Positions 9,690 to 21,422 of a DNA stretch of 21,613 bases are shown piece after piece. The position numbers and the translations under genes are program-made. Position 1 is the stretch's first letter. Every line of letters begins with the position of its first letter. The stretch lies in assembly GCA_905397405.1 (NCBI GenBank), contig CAJPVJ010000671.1, positions 1 through 21,613 of the forward strand. Direction: 5' to 3'. This DNA is from Oppiella nova. Taxonomy: Eukaryota; Arthropoda; Arachnida; Sarcoptiformes; Oppiidae. Under the pieces are notes generated by a model. That model saw only the letters and a list, made by a program, of their open reading frames with translations. It was not told where the DNA came from and made no database searches.

Positions 9690-10464
9690 TCATTGACCGT
9701 AACTATTCATTGCATAAAGTCGTGTCCACTCGCGAGCTGTCAAACAAAGACATTATTATTATTAATCTATTATATCATTAATACAATGAGTGGTATGTAT
9801 GGTATGTATGGTATCCACTGACCAGTCCTGATAGCCTCGGCTTCATTAACCTTCCACTGCTCGGCGACATCGTTGTTGAGCGGGTCGTCCGGATTGGGAG
9901 CCGACAGAAGCGCTTGAATTGACAGCAACACCGTTCGGATCTGAAGGGCTGGACTCCACTTATCTTACAATCAATGAATAGCTTAGTGTCAATAGTGAAC
10001 CCTGCACCCCTGCACCCCCGCCCACCACAGCACTGATACCTTTGAGGATGTCGAGGCAGATTCGGCCCAACTTATCGATGTTCGGGTGATATATTTTGGT
10101 CATAAACCGCACTTTCGGTGCAGACATCGGGTACTCTTCGGGCAAAAACAACTCCAGTTTGAAGACTCCGCCTTCGAATGGAGACTATATGACAGACACA
10201 ACCACTCAGTCAATGGTCACACACAGACATACTCTCATAGGACATACCTCTTCAGGTCCGGCCACCACCACATGGAAATAGCGGGCATTGCTCTCATCAG
10301 GAATGGCAGAAATGCCGGGAACTGGTTCTGCCATAAGACGCTGTGTCTCCTAACAGTAATCCAAACAATTGTCATTACCATCACATTATCATCACACCAT
10401 CATCACTGTCATCGCCCTATTCATCAATACGTACTTTGATTATTCTTCGGGGAAGTGCTGCCAT
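9690..10464 (-). CDS. UBE2N: UBE2N (Ubc13/bendless), K63-specific ubiquitin-conjugating enzyme E2
   Basis: Five exons in transcript order: 10464-10435, 10349-10248, 10184-10040, 9963-9823 and 9736-9690, all in phase, 154 aa (human 152). With a UEV partner (MMS2/UEV1) this E2 builds lysine-63-linked ubiquitin chains in DNA-damage tolerance and immune signalling. Seen: [10 protein letters not shown] start, [20 protein letters not shown], the HPN motif (residues 77-79) and the active-site cysteine at position 87 in GRICLDIL, exactly the family numbering; then [20 protein letters not shown] and NPDDPL. Only the C-terminus (YAMNSYGQ) departs from the usual YAMNNI. Same strand as PREP, 1.07 kb upstream of it. 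Confidence 0.97.
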
Positions 10465-11026
10465 CACTGCTATCTCTTGAGATGTCTGTTCAGTGGATCA
10501 GTTGTATTCGTGGTGACAGAGGTGTTCGTGGTGTGGATGTGACTCAATGCAAGTCAAGTGAATGCAAACAAAAACATCAAACCATTCATGAAATGTTCAG
10601 CCAATGCAGGGGTCGTCCAATCATTACTCATACTATAACTGCCATCATAACAGTATTACAGTATGTGTCATTGAATACAGTGTGAACTAATATTCTATAC
10701 TATTATGCTATTCTAACTTATTGAATATATTCTTTATACTGTATTCATACTCATTGCCTATCACATTCAATCATTTATCAATATATCTAGCATATCTAAA
10801 AATTTGCTTATTTTTAATCACTATCTACTTTAATTGCTTTACTAGTATACCGTATTACAGTATATAAATTTAGTCTAAAGGGATATTTACCTAGCATAAT
10901 ATTATTATATACAGGTACAATCATTATTGTAATTGTGATTTCGTTTAGTTTAGTCATTAGTTTCTACAAAATATTCTATAAAATATTCTGTACTTTCATT
11001 ATATTTTAAAATATTTTTACAAGGCT
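10465..11026. other. UBE2N upstream region
   Basis: About 560 bp with no gene I can support; the first 200 bp should contain the UBE2N promoter. The rest becomes strongly AT-rich. Nothing in either strand resembles a conserved protein. Confidence 0.6.
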
Positions 11027-12149
11027 TCAAATTGACGCTTTCAATGTAAAATTTAGTTTAATTTAAAGTTTTATATAATACAACCATTTTTATATATTGT
11101 TCACAAATAGTGGATATCCATTGGATCCATTGGTCATCAGGGGCACTATTGCTCTCTTAAAACACATTATACATGTACTAGAAATAGTGAACAGTTAACC
11201 ACATTATTTATACATTATGTTCAAATCCAGAGAAAGTGAAGTTGTCATATGAAATATCATACATTGTTCGTTAAATTATAATTTTTATTTTACCAGGCTA
11301 CTAAAATATGTTATGACCTGTGACCTATGCAGTTGCTTAAAATTTTTATAGAAATACTAACCGAAATACTTGAGTAACCAAGGTCTTTAATATTTTAAAA
11401 TATCACAATTATATGAAAGTTTTAAATATAATTTACTTACTTGTTAACTAAGTAATCTTGTTTAGTTGATTGATTGTATAATAGACTATTATGCTAATTT
11501 TTTAAATTAATAACTTTAACCAATTTTGTAATATGAAATTATGCATGTTTTATAATGTACAGTTTTATGATAACATAGTAATAATTATCAAATTGACGCT
11601 TTCAATGTAAAATTTAGTTTAATTTAAAGTTTTATATAATACAACCATTTTTATATATTGTTCACAAATAGTGGATATCCATTGGATCCATTGGTCATCA
11701 GGGGCACTATTGCTTTCTTAAAACACATTATACATGTACTAGAAATAGTGAACCGTTAACCACATTATTTATACATTATGTTCAAATCCAGAGAAAGTGA
11801 AGTTGTCATATGAAATATCATACATTGTTCGTTAAATAATAATTTTTATTTTACCAGGCTACTAAAATATGTTATGACCTGTGACCTATGCAGTTGCTTA
11901 AAATTTTTATAGAAATATTAACCGAAATACTTGAGTAACCAAGGTCTTTAATAATTTAAAATATCACAATTATATGAAAGTTTTAAATATAATTTACTTA
12001 CTTGTTAACTAAGTAATCTCGTTTAGTTGATTGATTGTATAATAGACTATTATGCTAATTTTTTAAATTAATAACTTTAACCAATTTTGTAATATGAAAT
12101 TATGCATGTTTTATAATGTACAGTTTTATGATAACATAGTAATAATTTA
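11027..12149. repeat. 561-bp direct tandem duplication
   Basis: 11027-11587 and 11588 to about 12147 are consecutive copies, offset 561 bp, both AT-rich and non-coding. I count about half a dozen single-base differences (for example near 11155/11716, 11193/11754 and 11275/11836), so roughly 1% divergence. Each copy includes a short block with mixed composition (ATCCATTGGATCCATTGGTC). A third, partial copy follows the N at 12194. Confidence 0.95.
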
Positions 12150-12367
12150 TATAAAATGTATTTAACATTCAATGGGCACATGAATTGAGATATNGTTTAG
12201 TTGATTGATTGTATAATAGACTATTATGCTAATTTTTTAAATTAATAACTTTAACCAATTTTGTAATATGAAATTATGCATGTTTTATAATGTACAGTTT
12301 TATGATAACATAGTAATAATTTATATAAAATGTATTTAACATTCAATGGGCACATGAATTGAGATAT
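12021..12367. repeat. Unmerged assembly overlap around a single N (173 bp each side)
   Basis: 12021-12193 and 12195-12367 appear identical and are separated only by an N at 12194. This is the signature of two contigs that overlap but were scaffolded with one N rather than merged. One of the two copies should probably be removed. Confidence 0.9.
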
Positions 12368-12612
12368 GCTTTGATTAAGAATATTCGTAGAGATCAAGAT
12401 ATAAGCCATTGGATGGCGTACAGCGACCACAATACCCACCGCATCGGCCCATCACCACCTGACCTCCCTATTCATCAAATACAGAATTGAGATATGCTTT
12501 GATTAAGAATATTCGTAGAGATCAAGATATAAGCCATTGGATGGCGTACAGCGACCACAATACCCACCGCATCGGCCCATCACCACCTGACCTCCCTATT
12601 CATCAAATACAG
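12356..12612. repeat. 128-bp tandem duplication containing the last ADAMTS exon
   Basis: 12356-12484 matches 12484-12612 over 129 bp at an offset of 128 bp, with no difference seen. Each copy holds a complete terminal GON exon on the minus strand (12467-12375 and 12595-12503). The same 129-bp match with a 128-bp offset recurs at 14741-14997, which suggests an assembler artefact rather than exon duplication. Confidence 0.9.
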
Positions 12613-13338
12613 GATAGTTTATCGTTCTGTACAGTATATTACGGTAAATGTCGTGACCATACAGAATGTACGCTCGCGAGCTATACAAACCAACGAAACA
12701 AGGGGACCTGATTGGTGGCGCAGAAGCCTCTGTGTGAGTCGGGGCACGGGAAGTTTAACTAAAACTTGACAGGGTGAGGACAATCAATGACCGAATAGCA
12801 GTCACCAGCCTCGCCATATGCAATCTGCCAACCACCTTGCTGACTCTCAGTGAAACGGTAATCATTGCCTCCAACACACATCAACTCAATTATAGCACTG
12901 TATTGTAATACTGTAGACACGAGTACTCACCGAACACTACCAGTGAAGTAATATTGATGCGAATCCTCTGAAACTGTGTGAGTCCGCCACCAATACGCGC
13001 ATCACTGGTGGCACAGGTCTCACACTTGTCCCCCTTGTAAGGACACACATCTACTTTAGTGGGCCTAACAGTGAGACATCAAATGAGTAAACTTTGTTGC
13101 AATGGAATACAGAAGCATTATATGGAAACACAACCATTCAATAATTGTTACCTTTTATTGTATATCTCACTATAGTTTTCCAGAACCCCGGCCGTCAATG
13201 TGAGGTATTCCAAGGGTTTGGCCGATTCCATGCCATAACAATATATGCGAACCATTACTCCCCGGATATAAATTGAATACTCGCCATCACTTCTTGCATT
13301 TCCGCGTTTGTATATATCATCACAACTGATAGCAGCGC
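12503..13338 (-). other. ADAMTS GON-domain exons
   Basis: Exon 13338-13152 encodes [35 protein letters not shown] and [10 protein letters not shown]. Exon 13064-12931 encodes [12 protein letters not shown] and [13 protein letters not shown]. Exon 12868-12759 encodes [20 protein letters not shown] then [10 protein letters not shown]. These three join in phase and follow the GON pattern closely. The third then reads PHPVKF and hits TAG (12761-12759). The final exon (12595-12503) supplies the invariant end [15 protein letters not shown] and a TAA. About 30-35 residues expected between the last two blocks are missing or lie beyond the TAG. Confidence 0.88.
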
Positions 13339-16300
13339 CTGAATGTCAATACATCACACCATTCATTAGCCATCTATTCATCTCATCTAAAGTACCCAAG
13401 TCCTACCTGTCCTACCTGTCCTACCTGTCCTACCTGTTCTACATACTGTATCTGTTCTACATATTTACATAATATTAGATAAAGTGGTTAACAGATAAAT
13501 CATTATTATCTATTAAGTTCATACATACGAATTATAAACAAATTATTAAACACATAAAAGATAGGACTTGTTAATACTACTAATAATTCATCTTGAAATT
13601 ATCATATTTTAAAATTAAATTTTCTTAATTTATGCCTATATTATGACTTAATTTATTGCTTATTAACATTTATAGGATGATATCATTATGATTGCAGTAT
13701 TTTAAGCAACAATTCTAATTTATCTTTGGATTTAAATTACTTTTCACAACATTAAAGTAAAATGATTTTTACAGTAATACGTGTCTAACAGTAAACGAAT
13801 GCATAAACTGTTTTTCATATCTCTAAATATACTATTAAATTATATTTAGTTCTTAGACGTGAAAAGATTGTTAAGTTCATTCATTTTATATTTTGTAAGA
13901 AATTAATAAAACGAGAGAGAAAGAGAGACTATTATAAATAGTTGACATACAACCAGAAACCAACGTAAATGCGGCAGAAACTCCAGAGTTAAATCCAAGC
14001 GTTATTGAAAACCCATGAAAAAAAGGAAAATTTAATTTTGTTACATAAAAAGCCGCAACAAAAGGTCATGGTGTTCTACTTGAGCACTATATGAACAGAC
14101 ATTAGAGTTATGTAATAATGAGGACAATAGCACACCGGTTGCCAAGCACTGGGTTTCCAGACGGCTCCCCGTTCACAGTCACCAAAATTGCACACTTTCT
14201 TAGACTATCCAAACCGGCAGAGCAATGTGGTCGGGTAGTGGTTGACAAACCAATCGAAAACAAAGAAGCACCCGACCAACAGCTGGGTTGGGAGTGCTAA
14301 CTGCGCTACTGTCGAGTGAGAAGCGTGAACAATTCCTTGGCCACAACTTTTTGAACACTTTTAATCAAAATAATTTCACTTAATTAATGTTATTATATTT
14401 ATATTTTAATCCAATTATCAATATTAGTAAAGTATTCCAAATTAATCATCTTAATCACAAACACAATAAACAACTTTGTATGAATACTGACCAAATTTCT
14501 ATATCTTACAGATAATCTCATAAATTAAATTTAATCACTATTGCTATTCTGTGTCTTGCCCCAGGTTTTGATCGGTGTTCACATCGGTTAAAATATACAG
14601 GAATATAAAATTATTGAATATCTGTGTCTACTGAGAATTGTTTGAATATTTCGTTATTTATTGAAATGAACAGATATTTTAATTTCAGATAAATTTTAAA
14701 TAACTTATTATAGAATATACCAATTACCAGTTATTAAGAGTAACAATAATCTTTTACAGATCATGTAAATATGTGAATAATTTAAATTAAACCCTTTAAT
14801 TTAATTAAATGAATCTTAATTTTATAACTTAAGAAAATAAATTTAATTATTTAAATCAATTGACAAATTAACAATAATCTTTTACAGATCATGTAAATAT
14901 GTGAATAATTTAAATTAAACCCTTTAATTTAATTAAATGAATCTTAATTTTATAACTTAAGAAAATAAATTTAATTATTTAAATCAATTGACAAATTCTT
15001 TCCAAAATATTTCCACATATTTACCAAAATCAATCAACTAATCAACCAGAAACTCATTGAATTAATCATTTAATACTACGGTATCATTACCGGTATAAAT
15101 AAATCCTGCTAAGTAATCGCATTATTAGTTTTAAATAAATATGAATAATAATAAAAATGATAAAATTAATTTTGCAGCTCTATGTAAATATTATATAAGG
15201 TGTACTAATCTCTATAATTATAAGTAGGTATGTGATTTTAATGCTTCATTACAATAGTGGCTTGACTGAATCAGTCAATGACTGATGATATACTATAATA
15301 ATTGGGCACAAATCATATTTGTGAGAGTAAACAATTGGGAGAATAACCAAATAGTAAGTTAGTCAATGTACAATATAATACAGTATAATATTATATAATA
15401 TAATATAATTGCAGAAAAGTGATTATAACCTGAGACCAATCCGATGTTTGCCAAACGAATGGACAGGCATTCATTTTGCAACGCCTTATACTCTTGGGTT
15501 TGGTGGACGGGTCACAGAACTGATTGGGAACTACAGTATTAGTCCAATCGAGACATTGAATGAGCCGTGATTTGAAGCCCTTTCCACACGTGACACTACA
15601 TTGTGACCACACAAACGACTTCCACTGGAATAGACTGCACACACGGAAACAGTGACGAACTTGTGGTGAAGGTTTGGTCTCAGGTATACAGTGTCGGGCA
15701 TCCGTCTCTTTGGCACAAAACGAGTGTCTGGTTTGTGTGCCGTTCCCACACGACACCGAACATTGGGTCCATTGCGAGTACAGCCACGAGTTGGACGACT
15801 CATTGGTCGACACGCCTATCATATTGTCAATGCTGTCAGNGGCACAAAACGAGTGTCTGGTTTGTGTGCCGTTCCCACACGACACCGAACATTGGGTCCA
15901 TTGCGAGTACAGCCACGAGTTGGACGACTCATTGGTCGACACGCCTATCATATTGTCAATGCTGTCACTCCTGTCTGTTCTATCAGTCCTGTCTGTCCTA
16001 TCAGTTCTATCACTTCTATCGGTGCTGTGACTGATTGTCGAGACGAATGTGGTCTCAGTACTCATCACTTGTGTCCAAACACTTGATTCAGAAATTGTCG
16101 CTAAATTAGTCAATGGATAGAATGGAGTGAAGGGAGTACTGGTCAGCGACGATATGGCTATTGTCGTGGATGTGCTTTCAGATTGGCTATTAATATGAGT
16201 GACAGTTATGGCACTGGAAGTGCTTATAGCAGTAGTATTGGTGTTGGTGTTGATTATGGCAGTGGGAGATTGTGTAATATGTGAAGTGATAGTTTGCTGG

Positions 16301-19300
16301 ACCTGTTTGTTGCGTTTCATAGTAATTGTGTAGTGATATATGATGTCTGGAGACGACAAGTTGCCCACACTTAACACCTATTCTCATCGCACAACCGAAT
16401 GAACCAAATAAACCAAATGATTGTCATTTCACTATCACTATACCTGCGTCTACGTCTAATACAATAGTAATACAAATACTTATATTCACCTCAACATACA
16501 ATTGTCGCGTCAATGTTCTGCTCGTATTAATCCTTTCAATTGCTTCATTAGATCCGCTATACTCTACAGTTATGCCTCCATATCGTATAGTCTTATGAAA
16601 CATACTGACCACAAAGTCCCTGTCCAATATTAACTCATATTAATTCAATTCCAAAAATAACATATTTAAATCTGTTTATAGAATTTAATTTATTTGCGCA
16701 TTTTTCTGATCAGATCTAACATTTATGGGATTTAGTCCGAAAACTTTAAATCAAATTCGGGTTTTAAGTTTTATCATTTTACAGCCATAAGTCAAATTTT
16801 TAAATAAATTTATTTTAATTATATCACAGTGCTGTAATCATTATGCTCACCCTAATTAAGACATTATACAAAAAGCTTGTATTAAAAGCACTTTGTTTTA
16901 CTTATTGTATAAAGTTTAGATCTATCAAAAAACTTTTAGATGTGAAACATTGAAAATCTTGAAAGAACTAAGCTTAATATAATACTGTAGGTTTACAGTA
17001 CAGTACTGTTATGTGCTGTGCTTACATTCATTATATTTATCAATGATAATCCTTAATATTTAAATATTATATTAAATATTTTAATAATTATTGAGAATAT
17101 TATGTATTTCATGCATATGATAAAATATAGTTAAGATACAGTAAATATAACTTAATGAAATACAGACCCATTTAATAGATAATTATAATCATGAGATCTG
17201 AGTGCTAAGTAGTTGTCATCAGTACTGGACGCTCCGTATTGTAAGATTTCAACATTTGTGGCGCCAATAGGCAACACTACTACTAGATTATAGCCATATC
17301 TTACACGATTTAAATGTCCAGAAACCAATTGACAGGTACTATTGTCACCACCACATACTCCACAATTGTCTGGCTTGGCAACACTGCCTAAAATATGGTC
17401 ACATCCAGCGCTCTATGTTTCATAACCAAATGAAAGTCAAGTTATTATTGATTTTTGATTTATAATTACAAAACATAACAAGTAATAAAACTATTTTGGA
17501 ACCGCTTATTATGCAAAAATTACCCAGATAGACTATCCGAAAAGCCTAGGTCAAGAAATAATTTATTTCAAATTCATTGATTTATGACCCATTGAGAATT
17601 TAGAAATTAATTAAATTTGTTACATTTATAATGAATNCAAATGAAAGTCAAGTTATTATTGATTTTTGATTTATAATTACAAAACATAACAAGTAATAAA
17701 ACTATTTTGGAACCGCTTATTATGCAAAAATTACCCAGATAGACTATCCGAAAAGCCTAGGTCAAGAAATAATTTATTTCAAATTCATTGATTTATGACC
17801 CGTTGAGAATTTAGAAATTAATTAAATTTGTTACATTTATAATGAATAAAGTGTATATTGTACTGTATATGGCAATAAAGAATTAAATGAACAGTAAGTA
17901 TTCATGTTATTTATATAATAAGGATCATTTTTAGAATCACGAATAGCTATTTGATTGGTTGTTAACTATAATGTTATATCATATATATATTTAACAAACT
18001 AACATGTTAGTTTTTAAAGAATATACAGTGATATTTACACATTTAGAGAGAAAAGTTTAGAATTTATATTATTTGGTCAATATAAAAAAGTTTAGAGATT
18101 ATTATTATTTTTATTAAATATGGTATAGAAATAAACCAATGTAACATTGACAATGTTTAAGTCAAAACTTTGGTTATATTTTTGGGCACTTGACACTAAT
18201 ATTAAAAGGATTCATCGATTCATAAATCCATTTTAGGTGGTTATTGCCTTTTCACTAAATAAACAGTTGTAAAGGTATTTTCATCAAGTATAATTGAAAA
18301 AATAAAAATATGCATCACTTTATGAAAAAATAACATATTAAATAACTATTAGATTACTTTTTATTAACTATGAATCAGTCTAACTATTATATTAACTATT
18401 ATTTAACTATATATTAATTTACGATAGATACTATTAGGGTCGTTTTAACTAAATATCTTTTTACACTAATTATAAATGATGAGGGTTACATGTTATCTCA
18501 AAGTGTTTTATACATTTTGTAAATTCGTTCAAACCATTTGTTAATTCAAAATCTTATTTACTGTATAAATAGTTTAAAACGAGATAAATACTAAAAATTC
18601 CTAAAGGGTTCCAAGATAAGTTGCAATTACTTTCAACCGCACCATTTACTAATTATATCCTTAATTAAATATATTTATTTGTATGTAATGTTTAAAATGT
18701 ATATAAAAATTATCAGAAAGAATTAATTGTATACTATGCACATTAAAAATATCCACATATTGAACATCATGTTCATAAATGGTCTGCACTGAAAACTCAT
18801 ATACAGTACATGTACTGTATTATTAGAGCTTATACAAAATAAATGTATTCTAATATTGTTAATTCTATACAAATCCATGCATTGATTTAAGTATCAATGA
18901 CTTCATGGCTTTCTTAACTATTAAATTGTACTACTGTATAAGAAACACACAATTTTATTAGCACTAGAAATACAATATCAATACATATTCTAGTGTTTGA
19001 AAAGTATTTATGATCAGGGTGGTAAGGATAATATATTTTATTACAAATATAAAATCTTAATTTTTCTTGAGCATTTTGTTAATTTTTGATTATGTTAAAT
19101 ATATTTGATTATGTTAAATTATCTTACTGAAAGTAATCGCACCTTTATTTTGTTAGAATAAAGTATCATTTATATATGAATATACATACCATACATTTTC
19201 CATTTACACAAACATCGTAAGAATCTGGTGAACAGGGTGTCCCATCTATCACTTTTGGCTTTAATAAATAATAAGCACCCGTTCCCACAACATTGCAGTA

Positions 19301-21377
19301 TAGTTTACAATAATCTGCTTTAACTAATTAAATTGAATGACAAAATCACTATTTCATAATAAAGATTAATTAAATAATGAATTAGCATACAATGAGGTTA
19401 TACTGTAGTATAGTACTGTACATTACAGTTAATCTAGTACAGGTAGTTATTTAGTTTAGCTATCATATCATGACTGTGTAACTGGTACTGACTCGTGAGT
19501 GTACAGTAAAATACAAAATGTTAGGTCTAAAATAATAGTTTCCATTATGTTAAAATTATCAATGATTTCCATATTAAAAAACTCTGATTATACTTACTAG
19601 AAGTGTAGTGTGACGTCCACTTGACATTTGCGAGCAATCCGTTTATATTGAATGTCTGTCCGTTATATGACAAACATTGCTCTTCACGGAAATCATTTGA
19701 ATTGTCCTCACATTCCTCTATATTACAGGAACGGTACCGAATTCGCTTCCCCGTGCAATACTTGCCACCAAATTCAGGTCTATTCTCATAAATGTTTTAC
19801 ATTTAATGAATATATTTCCCACAAACCTTTGTAGGGATGCAAACAATTGACATTTAATAAATTATTGTAAACTTAATAAGGTTTGGCACATCAATTAAAG
19901 CGAATAATTCAATCTTTCAAAGCGATATGTATTTTACAAAAATCTACTGACCAAACACTAACCCATTTAAATAACAAGTTATACAGTTATGCTTAACAAA
20001 TACCATTTATGCTTAGATTCCTGTATTTTAAGAATTCATGCAAAAAACTGAATAAATTTGAAATAATCTAATCGTTCTAATCATGTCTTACAATTATAAT
20101 AACCAATTAATATATAGATATTATATAATAATAATAATAATAAAAGAAATGTGAAAAAGTCATACTTTGGATGATTGCAGTCGCGGCTAGACTTCTGTAT
20201 ACCTCCACCACAACTGCGGGAACACTCTTGAAATGGATTCCATGGACCCCATTGGCCATCGACTGGATGTGACTCTAGTTGTCGGACTGTAGTGACACAA
20301 TCGCCGCGTTGACACCATTTGTTTTGAGCACAGGGTGTGCCGTCAGCCCATGGCATATGTTGGGTGCGACACCCGCCCCCCTCTGAACTGATTGTACACC
20401 AGAGACGCTTACAGACAGGCATATAGGGGCAGATGCGTGATGTGGGCCCAAACACCAGTTGACACTGGAGGTCCATATCAAAGAGCTGACCCGGCTGTCG
20501 TAACTCCATCAGTGAAAAGTGATCGTCACTTCGCCACAGTATGTCATTGAGTAGGTTATGCGATGGCTTGTCCAGCAAACAGTCACCATTGCCGTCACTA
20601 AACCAATAGTTCAACCATTTCTTAGACAATTCACAATTCATATGAAAACTATACTGTAAGTACAGTACTGTGATCATAGATCTTTGCATTATATCAATAC
20701 TAGTACAGTACTGGGCAATTAGAATAACGCCATAATGTTAATATATTAATATGCTGTCATTTACTATCCAATCATTCTAACATTCATAACTAACTAATCA
20801 CAGTTATATCATACAGATATAATTAATTTATTATTATTTTTCCATTTTAAAAGACGTGTTCTTTCTCTATAATATCCATAAAACACTTATTGTATTTGTT
20901 ATACAGTAATAAGTGACCCCGAATAATGTTTTAGAATTGGTCGATTTTATGTAGAATATTCCCAAGAAAATAAATAACATTTAATTAAGACAGAGTTTTC
21001 TATACTATACTTTGTATATTATTAAGCTTCAGATTTTAACAATTATTGATAAACCAAATAAACTAAGTTTCAAACATTATTGATAAACCATTAAACCTTA
21101 TACAGTATAACTCTTGGATAAAATATATTTCACTTATTCCTTAAACAGTTTTACTATTTCTAAACAAATGATTCAAAAATTTTAAACCTACTCAAAAAAT
21201 TCTGTGATGTAATGTCTGGAACAGGCTGACCAGGACCAGGGATGGCTGGTATAGTCCAACATACGAGCCATAATGAATTGCTTGTTTTCTTCCGAGTATT
21301 CGCGGTATTTAACACATTTGTCGTCGTCGTCGTGGGGTATACTTAAGCTTAATAAACAAAATCACATTTCATTTCTA

Positions 21378-21422
<45 letters not shown>

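Noticed and set aside
12375-12595. Duplicated terminal exon as evidence of alternative C-termini
   Set aside because: The two copies look identical and the duplication has the same 128-bp offset as an unrelated intronic one, which fits an assembly artefact better.
12487-12711. Plus-strand 74-codon open frame
   Set aside because: It lies antisense to the terminal GON exon, inside a duplicated segment; the minus-strand CGGYCGRC motif explains the conservation-like look.
13960-14030. Minus-strand hydrophobic stretch ([20 protein letters not shown])
   Set aside because: Short, without a start, consistent splice sites or a recognisable family; probably chance in AT-rich DNA.
14561-14590. Minus-strand segment encoding [10 protein letters not shown], similar to the second half of a TSP1 repeat
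   Set aside because: With a GC donor it would give the right 11-residue cysteine spacing to the exon at 14204, but its frame has a TAA with no acceptor after it and no TSP1 start upstream. Possibly a relic.
15712-15967. An additional TSP1 repeat in the ADAMTS protein
   Set aside because: The repeated 127 bp flank a single N and are identical at the DNA level; real TSP1 repeats in the same exon are well diverged.
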